Positions 1-6,618 of a stretch of DNA of 10,479 bases are shown here, one piece after another. How positions within the stretch are numbered: the first letter of the stretch is position 1; each line of letters starts with the position of its first letter. The DNA is taken from contig JAKAEH010000007.1 in assembly GCA_021825955.1 (NCBI GenBank), positions 1 through 10,479 on the forward strand, given 5' to 3'. The translations under genes were made by a program, and so were the position numbers. Under the pieces are notes generated by a model, which had not been told where the DNA came from, made no database searches, and saw only the letters and a list, made by a program, of their open reading frames with translations. The stretch is from a bacterium. GTDB lineage: Bacteria; Patescibacteria; Microgenomatia; Levybacterales; UBA12049.

Positions 1-1
1 A

Positions 2-712
2 CAAGTAGAAATACTTAAGAGCTTAATTGAGGAGTACATTGAAACAGCAGAACCGGTCGGCAGTGAAACGCTTGAAAAAAAGCATAATCTTTCGGCAAGC
101 CCCGCGACCATTCGAAACGAAATGGTTAGACTAACGGAGCTTGGATACTTAAAGAAACCGCATGTTTCGGCAGGAAGAATTCCTACCCCAACAGGCATGA
201 AGTTTTATGTAAAACAGCTCATGCGGGAAAAGGAGCTTTCAACTGCGGAAGAAGTCTCGCTAAAGGAAAAAGTGTGGGATTTAAGAGAAAAAGAAAGAGA
301 GTTTCTTAAAGAGTTAACAAGAACACTCGCTGACAGGACAAAAGCTTTGGCAGTAACAACTACCAACGAAGGAGATATTTTTTGCGCAGGATATGCAAAT
401 ATTCTGGACATGCCCGAGTTTTTCGACATTGATTTAACAAAAAATCTTTTGTCGGCGGTAGATGAGGCGGAATTTTTCCACACTCTTCTTTCGGGACAGG
501 CAGATGATAACGATATCCATATCCTTTTGGGAGAAGAATTAGGGCCAAGGCTTAACGGGCCTTACGGATTTGTTTATACAAAATACCATACGCCCATGAA
601 TTTATCGGGCGAAGTCGGAGTTTTAGGACCAAGTAGACTTAATTACACAAGTATTGTTCCGACTGTAAGATATTTCGGAGACTTAATAAGTGAGGTTGCA
701 AAGGGCTGGTAG
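2..712 (+). CDS. hrcA: Heat-inducible transcription repressor HrcA, 5'-partial and short form
   Basis: HrcA represses class I heat-shock operons (grpE, dnaK, groE) by binding CIRCE operators as a dimer. The reading frame is open from base 2, and the residues before the first ATG (122) are clearly HrcA: a winged-helix segment with EPVGSETL, then SPATIRNEM, then ELGYL and SAGRIPT. The gene therefore starts a few codons upstream of the window and base 122 is not its start. The C-terminus carries the family signature GVLGPSRLNY followed by VPTVRYFGDLISE. The visible part is 236 residues, and perhaps 8-10 are missing. Typical HrcA is about 340 residues, so the middle (inserted dimerisation region) is much reduced. 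It stops at TAG 50 bp before grpE, the usual hrcA-grpE-dnaK order. No CIRCE repeat is visible upstream of grpE or dnaK; one could lie upstream of hrcA outside the window. The family call is firm, and the regulatory target is inferred from synteny. Confidence 0.93.
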   Translation, partial: QVEILKSLIEEYIETAEPVGSETLEKKHNLSASPATIRNEMVRLTELGYLKKPHVSAGRIPTPTGMKFYVKQLMREKELSTAEEVSLKEKVWDLREKEREFLKELTRTLADRTKALAVTTTNEGDIFCAGYANILDMPEFFDIDLTKNLLSAVDEAEFFHTLLSGQADDNDIHILLGEELGPRLNGPYGFVYTKYHTPMNLSGEVGVLGPSRLNYTSIVPTVRYFGDLISEVAKGW

Positions 713-713
713 T

Positions 714-752
714 CCAACAATTTACAATTGACAATTTTCAATTTACAAATAC
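714..752 (+). repeat. Degenerate heptamer tandem repeat between hrcA and grpE
   Basis: After a CCAA lead-in (714-717), the gap reads as consecutive 7-bp units: CAATTTA (718-724), CAATTGA (725-731), CAATTTT (732-738), CAATTTA (739-745) and a decayed CAAATAC (746-752). The 10-mer CAATTTACAA recurs exactly 21 bp (three units) apart, at 718 and 739. The same CCAA plus CAATTKA beginning occurs at the end of grpE (1201-1211), so the two gaps share a repeat family. This is seen directly; the function is unknown. Confidence 0.8.
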
Positions 753-755
753 GAT
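728..755 (+). promoter_or_regulatory. Candidate grpE promoter inside the heptamer repeat
   Basis: A perfect -35 hexamer TTGACA (728-733), created at the junction of two heptamer units, is followed after 16 bp by TACGAT (750-755), a 4/6 match to the -10 consensus. The expected start site, about 7 nt downstream, falls on or next to the grpE ATG at 762, so the message would be leaderless. The -10 is weak, so this is a moderate call. Confidence 0.4.
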
Positions 756-761
756 AAGATA

Positions 762-1211
762 ATGAAGAAGGATAAGAATAAAAAACATGAGGAGATTAAA
801 GAAGAAAATAATGAGCTTGAGAACCTTGAAAATCAATTAAAAAGAGCACTTGCAGATTATCAAAATCTGGAAAAAAGAATAGCGGAGGAAAAGGCAAGCT
901 GGATAAAGCTCGCAAATAAAACTCTTCTATTAAAACTTTTGCCGGGTCTTGATAGTCTCTTGCTCGCACAGAAACACACAGAAGATGAGGGAATAAAGTT
1001 GTCTGTAAAACACTTTCTTGATATTTTAGAAGGAGAAGGCGTTTTAAGGATAGAAACTTTAGATAAAGATTTTGACCCGAATCTAATGGAAGCTGTATCT
1101 ACGGCGAGCGGGCAAGAGGGAAAAGTAGTAGAAGAGGTCCGAAGCGGATATACTCTTAACGGACAGATTCTAAGACCGGCACAGGTGGTGGTTGGTAAAG
1201 CCAACAATTGA
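762..1211 (+). CDS. grpE: GrpE nucleotide-exchange factor for DnaK, short form
   Basis: GrpE is the cytoplasmic dimeric co-chaperone that releases ADP from DnaK. The 149-residue product has a charged Lys/Glu N-terminus, a coiled-coil stretch (about 15-50, including LKRALADYQNLEKR) and the C-terminal beta domain. The beta domain carries FDPNLMEAV, EGKVVEEVRSGY and LNGQILRPAQVVV, which are hallmark GrpE motifs. It is shorter than the roughly 190-200 residues of well-studied GrpE proteins, mainly in the N-terminal tail and long helix. The ATG at 762 has no Shine-Dalgarno sequence; the preceding bases are AT-rich. The TGA stop lies inside the first heptamer of the next repeat array, so the last residues (NN) and the stop codon are repeat-derived. 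UGA acting as a stop here argues against a UGA-to-Gly genetic code. Confidence 0.95.
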   Translation: MKKDKNKKHEEIKEENNELENLENQLKRALADYQNLEKRIAEEKASWIKLANKTLLLKLLPGLDSLLLAQKHTEDEGIKLSVKHFLDILEGEGVLRIETLDKDFDPNLMEAVSTASGQEGKVVEEVRSGYTLNGQILRPAQVVVGKANN

Positions 1212-1304
1212 CCATTTACTATTGACGATTTATTATTTTATTTAGTCGCAAATAGTAAGTAGTAAATTAAAATTAGTAAATAGTCATTAGTATTTAGTAA
1301 ATAT
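1205..1304 (+). repeat. Opposed heptamer repeat arrays filling the grpE-dnaK gap
   Basis: Two arrays of 7-bp units face each other. Forward units are CAATTGA (1205), CCATTTA (1212), CTATTGA (1219), CGATTTA (1226) and TTATTTT (1233). Reverse-oriented units start at 1249: CAAATAG, TAAGTAG, TAAATTA, AAATTAG, TAAATAG, TCATTAG, TATTTAG and TAAATAT, ending at 1304. The reverse units are the complement of a CTATTTA-like forward unit. The octamer ATTTACTA at 1214-1221 has three exact reverse complements, at 1260, 1274 and 1295. RNA reading through from grpE could therefore form an AU-rich hairpin in several registers. The array overlaps the grpE stop codon and ends 8 bp before dnaK. Confidence 0.82.
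1208..1236 (+). promoter_or_regulatory. Candidate dnaK promoter inside the heptamer array
   Basis: TTGACC (1208-1213, 5/6 to the -35 consensus, overlapping the grpE stop codon) and TATTAT (1231-1236, 5/6 to the -10 consensus) are separated by 17 bp. Transcription would start near 1243, giving dnaK a leader of about 70 nt made of the reverse-oriented heptamers. The region is AT-rich and repetitive, so a chance match is possible. Confidence 0.45.
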
Positions 1305-1312
1305 TTAAACTT

Positions 1313-3220
1313 ATGGCAAAAATAATTGGAATTGATTTAGGAACAACAAACAGCGCAGTTGCGGTTATGGAGGGCGGAAGCCCGAAGGTAATCCATTCTG
1401 CGGAAGGAAGAAACGTAATCCCGTCGGTTGTAGACCCAATTAGTCATGTTGTGGGAGATGTAGCTAAAAGACAGCTTGTCTTAAAGCCCAAAACAACCAT
1501 CTTCTCGATAAAAAGACTAATGGGTAGAAAATATACCGACGAGAGTGTTCAGTTTGATGCAAAGTGGCTTCCTTATACTATTAAGTCGGGCCGCGACGGA
1601 ATGGCGGACGTTGAAGTTGAAGGAAGAACATTTACTCCTCAGGAAATTTCGGCCATGATTCTGCAGAAAATAAAAGCGGATGCAGAAGCCTACCTTGGTG
1701 GAAAAGTAACGCAGGCTGTAATTACAGTCCCCGCATATTTTGACGATTCACAGCGCCAGGCTACAAAACAAGCCGGAGAAATTGCAGGCTTGGAGGTTCT
1801 TCGCATAATAAACGAGCCTACGGCAGCAGCTCTTGCTTACGGACTTGATAAGAAAAACGCACATACGATAGCGGTTTATGATTTGGGCGGAGGTACTTTT
1901 GATATTTCCATTCTGGAATTAGGAGACGGAGTTTACGAAGTAAAATCAACAAACGGAGACACTCATTTGGGCGGAGACGATTTTGACAAGGCAATTATTG
2001 ACTATCTTGCGGAAGAATTTAAAAAGGAAAACGGCGTTGACCTGACAAAAGATCCTCAGGCGCTGCAAAGACTAAGGGAAAGCGCTGAAAAAGCAAAAAT
2101 TGAATTATCTTCTTCGCAGGAAGCACAAATCAACCAGCCATTTATTACTCAGGGAAAAGACGGGCCTTTACACTTAACAATGACTCTAACACGCGCAAAA
2201 TTGGAGCAGATTGTTGATTCTCTTATCCAGAAAACATTAAAGCCGGTTGAACTGGCTCTTAAAGACGCAAAAATAAAGGTCGGCGACATTGACGAGGTTG
2301 TTTTGGTCGGAGGAATGACCAGAATGCCTAAAGTAATTGAGGCTGTAACCAAATTCTTCGGAAAAGAACCTAACAAAAGCGTAAATCCCGACGAAGTAGT
2401 AGCGGTCGGAGCGGCTGTTCAGGGAGGAGTTTTGGGAGGAGAAGTAAAAGACGTTCTGCTTTTGGACGTAACGCCTCTAACTTTGGGAATAGAAACGCTT
2501 GGATCGGTTTCGACGCCTCTTATAGAGCGAAATACAACAATTCCAACCAGCAAATCTCAGGTTTTTTCAACGGCTGCCGACAACCAAACTCAGGTTGAGA
2601 TAAACGTATTACAGGGAGAACGCCCTATGGCTGCGGATAACAAATCTTTGGGAAGATTTATTCTTGACGGAATTCCTCCGGCACCCCGAGGCGTTCCTCA
2701 GGTTGAGGTTGCATTTGATATAGATGCATCGGGAATTCTATCTGTTAAAGCAACAGATAAGGCAACCGGTAAAGAACAAAGCATTAAGATAACAGGCTCA
2801 ACTGGCCTTACCAAAGAAGAAGTTGAAAAAATGACAAAAGAAGCAGAAGAACACGCGAGCGAAGACGCAGAGAAAAAAGGCAAAGTTGAAGCAAGAAATC
2901 AGGCAGATTCGTTAATTTTTACAGCGGAAAAATCCCTGAAAGACGGCGGGGATAAAGTTGCGGAGGATGTTAAGAAAGATATCGAGGAAAAAATTTCAGG
3001 ACTTCGTTCTATCCTAGATTCAGGAACAAAAGAAGAACTGGAAACAAAAACAAAAGAATTATCAGACGCTTTAACCAAAGTCGGAGAAGCAATGTACAAA
3101 CAGGAACAAACTCAGGGACAGCCTCAGGCAGAAGAAGCTAAGACAGATTCTACAGAAGAACCGGCTTCGGATGGAGAGAAAAAAGAAGAAGAGCCCGTTG
3201 AGGGAGAAGTGGTTAATTAA
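1313..3220 (+). CDS. dnaK: Molecular chaperone DnaK (Hsp70)
   Basis: DnaK is an ATP-dependent cytoplasmic chaperone working with DnaJ and GrpE, both encoded in this window. The 635-residue product has full family length. The nucleotide-binding domain opens with [17 protein letters not shown]. It contains RRLMGR-type [43 protein letters not shown] and [10 protein letters not shown]. The hydrophobic interdomain linker VLLLD is at 381-385. The substrate-binding beta domain follows ([32 protein letters not shown]), then the helical lid and an acidic Glu/Lys/Gln-rich tail of about 45 residues. The ATG at 1313 is preceded by AT-rich repeat sequence with no Shine-Dalgarno element. No key residue looks missing. 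It sits downstream of grpE as in the classical order, but its partner dnaJ follows only after glmS. Confidence 0.98.
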   Translation: MAKIIGIDLGTTNSAVAVMEGGSPKVIHSAEGRNVIPSVVDPISHVVGDVAKRQLVLKPKTTIFSIKRLMGRKYTDESVQFDAKWLPYTIKSGRDGMADVEVEGRTFTPQEISAMILQKIKADAEAYLGGKVTQAVITVPAYFDDSQRQATKQAGEIAGLEVLRIINEPTAAALAYGLDKKNAHTIAVYDLGGGTFDISILELGDGVYEVKSTNGDTHLGGDDFDKAIIDYLAEEFKKENGVDLTKDPQALQRLRESAEKAKIELSSSQEAQINQPFITQGKDGPLHLTMTLTRAKLEQIVDSLIQKTLKPVELALKDAKIKVGDIDEVVLVGGMTRMPKVIEAVTKFFGKEPNKSVNPDEVVAVGAAVQGGVLGGEVKDVLLLDVTPLTLGIETLGSVSTPLIERNTTIPTSKSQVFSTAADNQTQVEINVLQGERPMAADNKSLGRFILDGIPPAPRGVPQVEVAFDIDASGILSVKATDKATGKEQSIKITGSTGLTKEEVEKMTKEAEEHASEDAEKKGKVEARNQADSLIFTAEKSLKDGGDKVAEDVKKDIEEKISGLRSILDSGTKEELETKTKELSDALTKVGEAMYKQEQTQGQPQAEEAKTDSTEEPASDGEKKEEEPVEGEVVN

Positions 3221-3224
3221 GAAT

Positions 3225-3291
3225 GGCGCTTAGGTCGCTTGCAAAGTTTTTTCCGGTACGTGCGCGTACTATCCAGATTTCAAAAGTACGC
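3225..3291 (+). other. Noncoding dnaK-glmS spacer with overlapping inverted repeats
   Basis: The 122 bp between the dnaK stop and the terminator hold no convincing ORF but have several complementary segments. GTACG (3256-3260) can pair with CGTAC (3265-3269). The latter lies within GCGTACT (3264-3270), which pairs perfectly with AGTACGC (3285-3291); the two stems exclude each other. GGCGCTT (3225-3231) is also complementary to AAGCGCC (3354-3360) in the 3' arm of the terminator. The pairings are seen in the sequence; any regulatory role is inference. Confidence 0.4.
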
Positions 3292-3342
3292 TAATCCGTT
3301 CCTCAAAAATTTGTAAGCTCCCCGCGCAAATGATTAGAATAG

Positions 3343-3366
3343 AAGGCGCATAAAAGCGCCTTTTGT
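3343..3366 (+). terminator. Rho-independent terminator after dnaK
   Basis: A perfect 7-bp stem, AAGGCGC (3343-3349) with GCGCCTT (3356-3362), encloses the loop ATAAAA and is followed by a short U-tract that overlaps the stem (TTTT then GT). It would end the hrcA-grpE-dnaK message and separate it from glmS-dnaJ. The T-run is only four long, so termination may be partial. Confidence 0.75.
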
Positions 3367-3368
3367 AG

Positions 3369-3374
3369 TAAAAT
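3369..3374 (+). promoter_or_regulatory. Candidate -10 element for glmS
   Basis: TAAAAT (5/6 to TATAAT) lies just after the terminator. A start site near 3381 would fall about 6 nt before the ATG of the truncated glmS copy at 3387, much like the short-leader arrangement at nusA. No good -35 or extended -10 is visible, so confidence is low. Confidence 0.25.
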
Positions 3375-3386
3375 AGGAACCTTATT

Positions 3387-3413
3387 ATGTGTGGGATATT
3401 CGGAACGGACTGA
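3387..3413 (+). pseudogene. Truncated duplicate of the glmS start (MCGIFGTD-stop)
   Basis: ATG at 3387 opens an eight-codon frame, MCGIFGTD then TGA. Its first six codons encode the same MCGIFG as genuine glmS at 3468. Over the aligned 19 bases (3386-3404 against 3467-3485) only two differ, both at third codon positions and synonymous. The two ATGs are 81 nt apart and in the same frame. It may be a remnant of an earlier glmS 5' end displaced by an insertion or recombination, or a translated leader peptide. The duplication is seen directly; the history is inferred. Confidence 0.55.
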
Positions 3414-3452
3414 AAGGAGTTCGCCTGCGAAGTAAAACGAAGACAGGCGAGG
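3413..3452 (+). repeat. Hairpin-forming element upstream of glmS, possible dispersed repeat
   Basis: TCGCCTG (3421-3427) and CAGGCGA (3444-3450) form a perfect 7-bp stem with a 16-nt loop. A smaller alternative is TTCGC (3420-3424) with GCGAA (3427-3431). An AAAGGAG motif (3413-3419) resembles a strong Shine-Dalgarno sequence but has no start codon at a usable distance, so it is probably not a working ribosome site for glmS, 49 nt away. The segment is more GC-rich than the other gaps, which fits an inserted repeat element. Confidence 0.5.
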
Positions 3453-3467
3453 ATGTTTAAACAAACT

Positions 3468-5225
3468 ATGTGTGGAATTTTCGGATTTGTAACAAATAAA
3501 CAACATCAGGCAACAGAAATTTTGGAAGGATTAAAAACTCTTGAATATAGAGGTTATGATTCCTGGGGAGTTGCCGTTAAGTCCGGAGAAAGCATTAACT
3601 TCCAGAAAAACATAGGTAAAATAGGGGACGCAAAAATAAATTTAGGGGAAACGAAAATCGGAATAGGTCATACAAGATGGGCAACGCACGGAGGCGTAAC
3701 AGTTAAAAATGCGCATCCTCATTTAGACTGCAAGAAACAAATTGCTTTAATTCATAACGGCATAATTGAAAATTACCAGAGCCTAAAAGAAGACCTTATT
3801 AAAAAAGGCCATAAGTTTATCTCCGAAACAGACACTGAAGTTGCTGTTCATTTAATTGAAGAATTTAATAAGACAAAGGATTTTTCTAACTCGGTTCGCC
3901 TTGCATTTAATAAATTTGAAGGCATGAATGCAATAGTTGTAATGAGTGCTGTTTCCTCGGAGATTGTTGCGGCAAAATCAGGTTCTCCTCTTATAATAGG
4001 AAAAGCTAAAGACGGTTTTTATCTTTCTTCAGATCTATCGGCAATGAACTCCTCGAGTGAATTTTTATTTCTAAAAGATAATGAAATGGTAATTTTAGGC
4101 AAAACCCTCAAGCTTTTATCGGTAAAATCAGGTAAAACTCTTTCTCCTGTTTTTGAAAAAATTCCCTGGAAAGTATCCCTCGAGAGCAAAGGCAGCTTTG
4201 AGCATTTTATGTTAAAAGAAATTTTTGAAGAGCCCAAAGTAATAAGAAATATCGAAAAAAATTATCCGGACAATGTTTCTAAATTATCAAAATTAATAGA
4301 AGGCGCTTACGGAACATTTTTAATAGGTTCCGGCACGGCGTATTTTGCCTGCCTTGCCGGCTCGTACCTTTTTTCCAAAATCGCCAAAAAGCACGTAAAC
4401 ACTCTTCCTGCATCGGAATTTAATTATCTTGAAGATTTTCTTACAAAGAAAAGTCTTATTATTGCGCTTTCCCAGTCGGGCGAAACAATAGATGTGGTTG
4501 AACCTTTGCAAAGAGCAAAAGAGAAAGGAAGCAAAATCGCCGCTCTTACAAATGTAATCGGCTCAACAATCTACAGAATGGCGGATAAAAAATTTCTGCT
4601 TTTGGCAGGACCGGAAAAAGCAGTTGCATCAACAAAAGCTTATATCGCCAAGCTTTCAATTCTTCTTATGGTTTCATACGCTCTTAAAAAGAATTTGACA
4701 AAAGCGCAGAAAATTCTTGAAAAGACAGCCTTAGAAATTGAAAAAATTCTTTCAAAAGACAGCCTTGCAAGATTAAAAAGATTTTCGGAAAAACTTTCAA
4801 AACACGAAAATATTTACATTTTAGGAAGAGGTTTATCTTATGCATCAAGTTTGGAGGCAGCGCTTAAAATTAAAGAAGTAAGCTATATTCATGCTGAGGG
4901 TTTAGCCGGAGGAGAATTGAAACACGGCCCGATAGCCTTAATTTCCAAAGGCACGCCCTGCATTGTTTTTGCGCCAAACGATGAAACATATTCCGCGATA
5001 ATTTCCAATGCGGCGGAGATAAAAGCAAGAGGCGGATATATAATAGGTATCTCGTTTGAGGAAAATTCGGTTTTTGACGAATTTATAAAAATTGAAGATA
5101 ATTTAGAAGGAAGTTATATAGCCCAAATCGTACCGGTCCAGATACTTGCGTATTATCTTGCCCTTAAAAAAGGCTATGATCCGGATAAGCCGCGAAATTT
5201 AGCAAAAAGTGTTACAGTAAAATAA
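3468..5225 (+). CDS. glmS: Glutamine--fructose-6-phosphate aminotransferase (isomerizing)
   Basis: GlmS makes glucosamine-6-phosphate from fructose-6-phosphate and glutamine, the entry step to UDP-GlcNAc and peptidoglycan. The start is set at 3468 rather than the in-frame ATG at 3453, because Cys2 must become the N-terminal nucleophile after Met removal; this gives 585 residues (usually about 600-610). The class II glutaminase domain shows MCGIFGF, EYRGYDS (26-32), HTRWATHGG (68-76) and HNG (96-98). Two SIS sugar-isomerase domains follow: the first with GSGTAYF (near 287) and SQSGET (335-340), the second with GGELKHGP (Glu483, His486). The C-terminal active-site tail is AKSVTVK. No glmS ribozyme was recognised upstream. 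Only 2 nt separate its stop from dnaJ, so the two are probably cotranscribed and translationally coupled. A cell-wall gene between dnaK and dnaJ is an unusual arrangement. Confidence 0.96.
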   Translation: MCGIFGFVTNKQHQATEILEGLKTLEYRGYDSWGVAVKSGESINFQKNIGKIGDAKINLGETKIGIGHTRWATHGGVTVKNAHPHLDCKKQIALIHNGIIENYQSLKEDLIKKGHKFISETDTEVAVHLIEEFNKTKDFSNSVRLAFNKFEGMNAIVVMSAVSSEIVAAKSGSPLIIGKAKDGFYLSSDLSAMNSSSEFLFLKDNEMVILGKTLKLLSVKSGKTLSPVFEKIPWKVSLESKGSFEHFMLKEIFEEPKVIRNIEKNYPDNVSKLSKLIEGAYGTFLIGSGTAYFACLAGSYLFSKIAKKHVNTLPASEFNYLEDFLTKKSLIIALSQSGETIDVVEPLQRAKEKGSKIAALTNVIGSTIYRMADKKFLLLAGPEKAVASTKAYIAKLSILLMVSYALKKNLTKAQKILEKTALEIEKILSKDSLARLKRFSEKLSKHENIYILGRGLSYASSLEAALKIKEVSYIHAEGLAGGELKHGPIALISKGTPCIVFAPNDETYSAIISNAAEIKARGGYIIGISFEENSVFDEFIKIEDNLEGSYIAQIVPVQILAYYLALKKGYDPDKPRNLAKSVTVK

Positions 5226-5227
5226 AT

Positions 5228-6109
5228 ATGGCAAAAGATTATTATTCAGTTTTAGGAGTTTCAAAATCGGCAACGGCAGAGGAGATTAAAAAAGCTTACA
5301 GAAAGCTTGCCCTGCAGTATCATCCCGACAGAAATAAAGGAAACAAAGAGGCAGAGAGTAAATTTAAGGAAGTGACAAAAGCCTACGAAGTGCTGTCGGA
5401 TTCGGGTAAAAGACAAACTTATGATCAGTTTGGAGAAGCGGCGTTTGAGCAGGGTGGACCTGGAGCGGGCGGGCCGTTCGGACAGGGCGGTTTTGGAGGT
5501 TTTAATCAGCAGGGGCCGTTTACCTATACTTATTCTTCAAACGGTGGAAATTTTGACTTTGGAGGTTTTTCAGACCCTTTTGAAATTTTTGAGCAGTTTT
5601 TCGGAGGAGCAAATCCTTTTTCAAGAGCACAGAGGCGACCTACTTATTCGTTAACCATTTCTTTTATGGAGGCAGTTAACGGAACTACAAAAAGAGTAAA
5701 CTTAGGAGGAAAAACCCAGACTATTAAAATACCTGCAGGCGTTGACAACGGTTCAACAATACGCTTCGGAGAAGCAAATGTTGTGATGGAGGTTGAGCCT
5801 CACAAAAAATTTCAAAGACAGGGATACGACATAATCACCAACGAAGAAATTACATTTCCTCAGGCGGCTTTGGGAGAGGATTTAGAGATTGAAACAATTC
5901 AGGGAAATGTAAAAATAAAAATTCCGCCGGGGACTCAGCCGGAGACTCTCATAAGACTAAGAGGCAAGGGAGTAAAAATGTTGCGTGGCTCAGCACACGG
6001 CGATCATTATGTAAGAATAAAAATTACGATTCCGAAAAACCTTACAGGCCATCAGAAAGAATTGTTGCGAGAATTTGAAGGAGAAAAGAAAAAATCCGGC
6101 TGGTTCTAG
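5228..6109 (+). CDS. dnaJ: DnaJ-family co-chaperone lacking the zinc finger (CbpA-like architecture)
   Basis: This Hsp40 delivers clients to DnaK and stimulates its ATPase. The 293-residue product has an N-terminal J domain (about 4-68) with the HPD motif at 32-34 and AYEVLSD. A Gly/Phe-rich region follows (about 75-135), then the two C-terminal substrate-binding beta domains (from about 140; [41 protein letters not shown]). The four CxxCxGxG repeats of classical DnaJ are absent and the protein contains no cysteine, so it is a class B Hsp40. Because it is the only Hsp40 next to dnaK here, it may be the main partner; a second copy elsewhere cannot be excluded. The ATG follows glmS by 2 nt with no Shine-Dalgarno sequence. 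Its TAG stop overlaps the stop of the opposing NUDIX gene. Confidence 0.93.
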   Translation: MAKDYYSVLGVSKSATAEEIKKAYRKLALQYHPDRNKGNKEAESKFKEVTKAYEVLSDSGKRQTYDQFGEAAFEQGGPGAGGPFGQGGFGGFNQQGPFTYTYSSNGGNFDFGGFSDPFEIFEQFFGGANPFSRAQRRPTYSLTISFMEAVNGTTKRVNLGGKTQTIKIPAGVDNGSTIRFGEANVVMEVEPHKKFQRQGYDIITNEEITFPQAALGEDLEIETIQGNVKIKIPPGTQPETLIRLRGKGVKMLRGSAHGDHYVRIKITIPKNLTGHQKELLREFEGEKKKSGWF

Positions 6110-6546
6110 ATCTTAACTAGTTTGCTTTTGTATTTTTTGACAAAAATTGGCCATTGCGAATGAAGCGGCGAAGGAAGGTTGTCAAAAGTAAACCATTCGA
6201 CTTTTTCATTTTTTTTAGGCTCCCCGTTTCTGACTTTTTTTCTATCCACCAAAACTTTGTAGTCTATCGCAAGCCAATGAGTTTTCTTTTTTTCTTCGTT
6301 TATTCTTATTGCGCTGCGCACTCCTAAAAATTCCGCTTCCAAAACTTCAACGCAGTATTCTTCCTTAATTTCCCGTTTTAAAGCGCTTAAAATAGGCTCG
6401 CCGAAATTAACCCCGCCGCCTCCGGGATCCCATTTTCCGTGTTCGTCCCGCGACTTTTTTGTTCTTTTACTCAAAATAAAATTACCTTTTCCGTCGTGAC
6501 AGAAAAATACGACGCCCACTCCTATGTAGTCAATGCCTTTTTTCAT
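6106..6546 (-). CDS. NUDIX hydrolase
   Basis: NUDIX enzymes hydrolyse nucleoside diphosphates linked to another moiety; the substrate cannot be assigned from sequence. The Nudix box is present, numbered from Met at 6546: G44, E50, then R58-E59-I60, E62-E63. The following glycine is replaced by Cys65 (EEYCV instead of EExGU), an unusual but not core metal-binding position. A typical KWDPGGGG lead-in precedes it, and [12 protein letters not shown] follows near the end. An upstream in-frame ATG (6555) overlaps the -10 box, so transcripts would begin at the second ATG; the 146-residue form starting at 6546 is preferred. The gene lies opposite to all its neighbours: it converges on dnaJ, sharing the palindrome CTAG where both stops overlap, and diverges from nusA. 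Confidence 0.88.
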   Translation of the reverse strand: MKKGIDYIGVGVVFFCHDGKGNFILSKRTKKSRDEHGKWDPGGGGVNFGEPILSALKREIKEEYCVEVLEAEFLGVRSAIRINEEKKKTHWLAIDYKVLVDRKKVRNGEPKKNEKVEWFTFDNLPSPLHSQWPIFVKKYKSKLVKI

Positions 6547-6553
6547 CACAGAC

Positions 6554-6562
6554 ATTATATCA
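6554..6562 (-). promoter_or_regulatory. Extended -10 promoter of the NUDIX gene, leaderless
   Basis: On the minus strand, TGA directly precedes a perfect TATAAT (plus-strand 6559-6554), an extended -10 element. No good -35 is visible, which extended -10 promoters tolerate. Seven bases separate the -10 from the ATG at 6546, so the transcript should begin at or within a base of the start codon. Confidence 0.6.
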
Positions 6563-6579
6563 GAGGGACTTTAAGCTTA

Positions 6580-6608
6580 TTGATGCTGCTCCCCAAAAAT
6601 GGTATACT
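6580..6608 (+). promoter_or_regulatory. nusA operon promoter with nearly leaderless start
   Basis: TTGATG (6580-6585, 4/6) and TATACT (6603-6608, 5/6) are separated by exactly 17 bp, and the -10 is extended by TGG (6600-6602). Transcription should begin around 6614-6616, leaving 3-5 nt before the nusA ATG at 6619. The promoter lies back-to-back with the NUDIX promoter. Confidence 0.65.
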
Positions 6609-6618
6609 AAGTGCCATT

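Noticed and set aside
122..712. HrcA starting at the ATG at 122
   Set aside because: Codons 2-121 in the same frame encode the conserved winged-helix segment, so the gene begins upstream of the window.
860..1207. 115-codon minus-strand ORF opposite grpE
   Set aside because: It is the antisense shadow of a well-supported gene, with no recognisable motif or start signals.
718..1304. CRISPR-like repeats
   Set aside because: Units are 7 bp, contiguous and degenerate, with no spacers.
3453..3467. GlmS start at ATG 3453 (MFKQT extension)
   Set aside because: The catalytic Cys must directly follow the initiator Met, which fixes the start at 3468.
3340..3467. glmS ribozyme upstream of glmS
   Set aside because: AGCGCC at 3355-3360 recalls the ribozyme 5' end, but it is an arm of a simple terminator and the rest of the ribozyme core is not seen.
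5421..5654. 77-codon plus-strand ORF inside dnaJ
   Set aside because: It is a frame shadow of the Gly/Phe-rich region with no family features.
6439..6618. 60-codon N-terminal extension of NusA
   Set aside because: It is antisense to the NUDIX gene, upstream of the predicted start site, and unlike NusA; ATG 6619 gives the family N-terminus.
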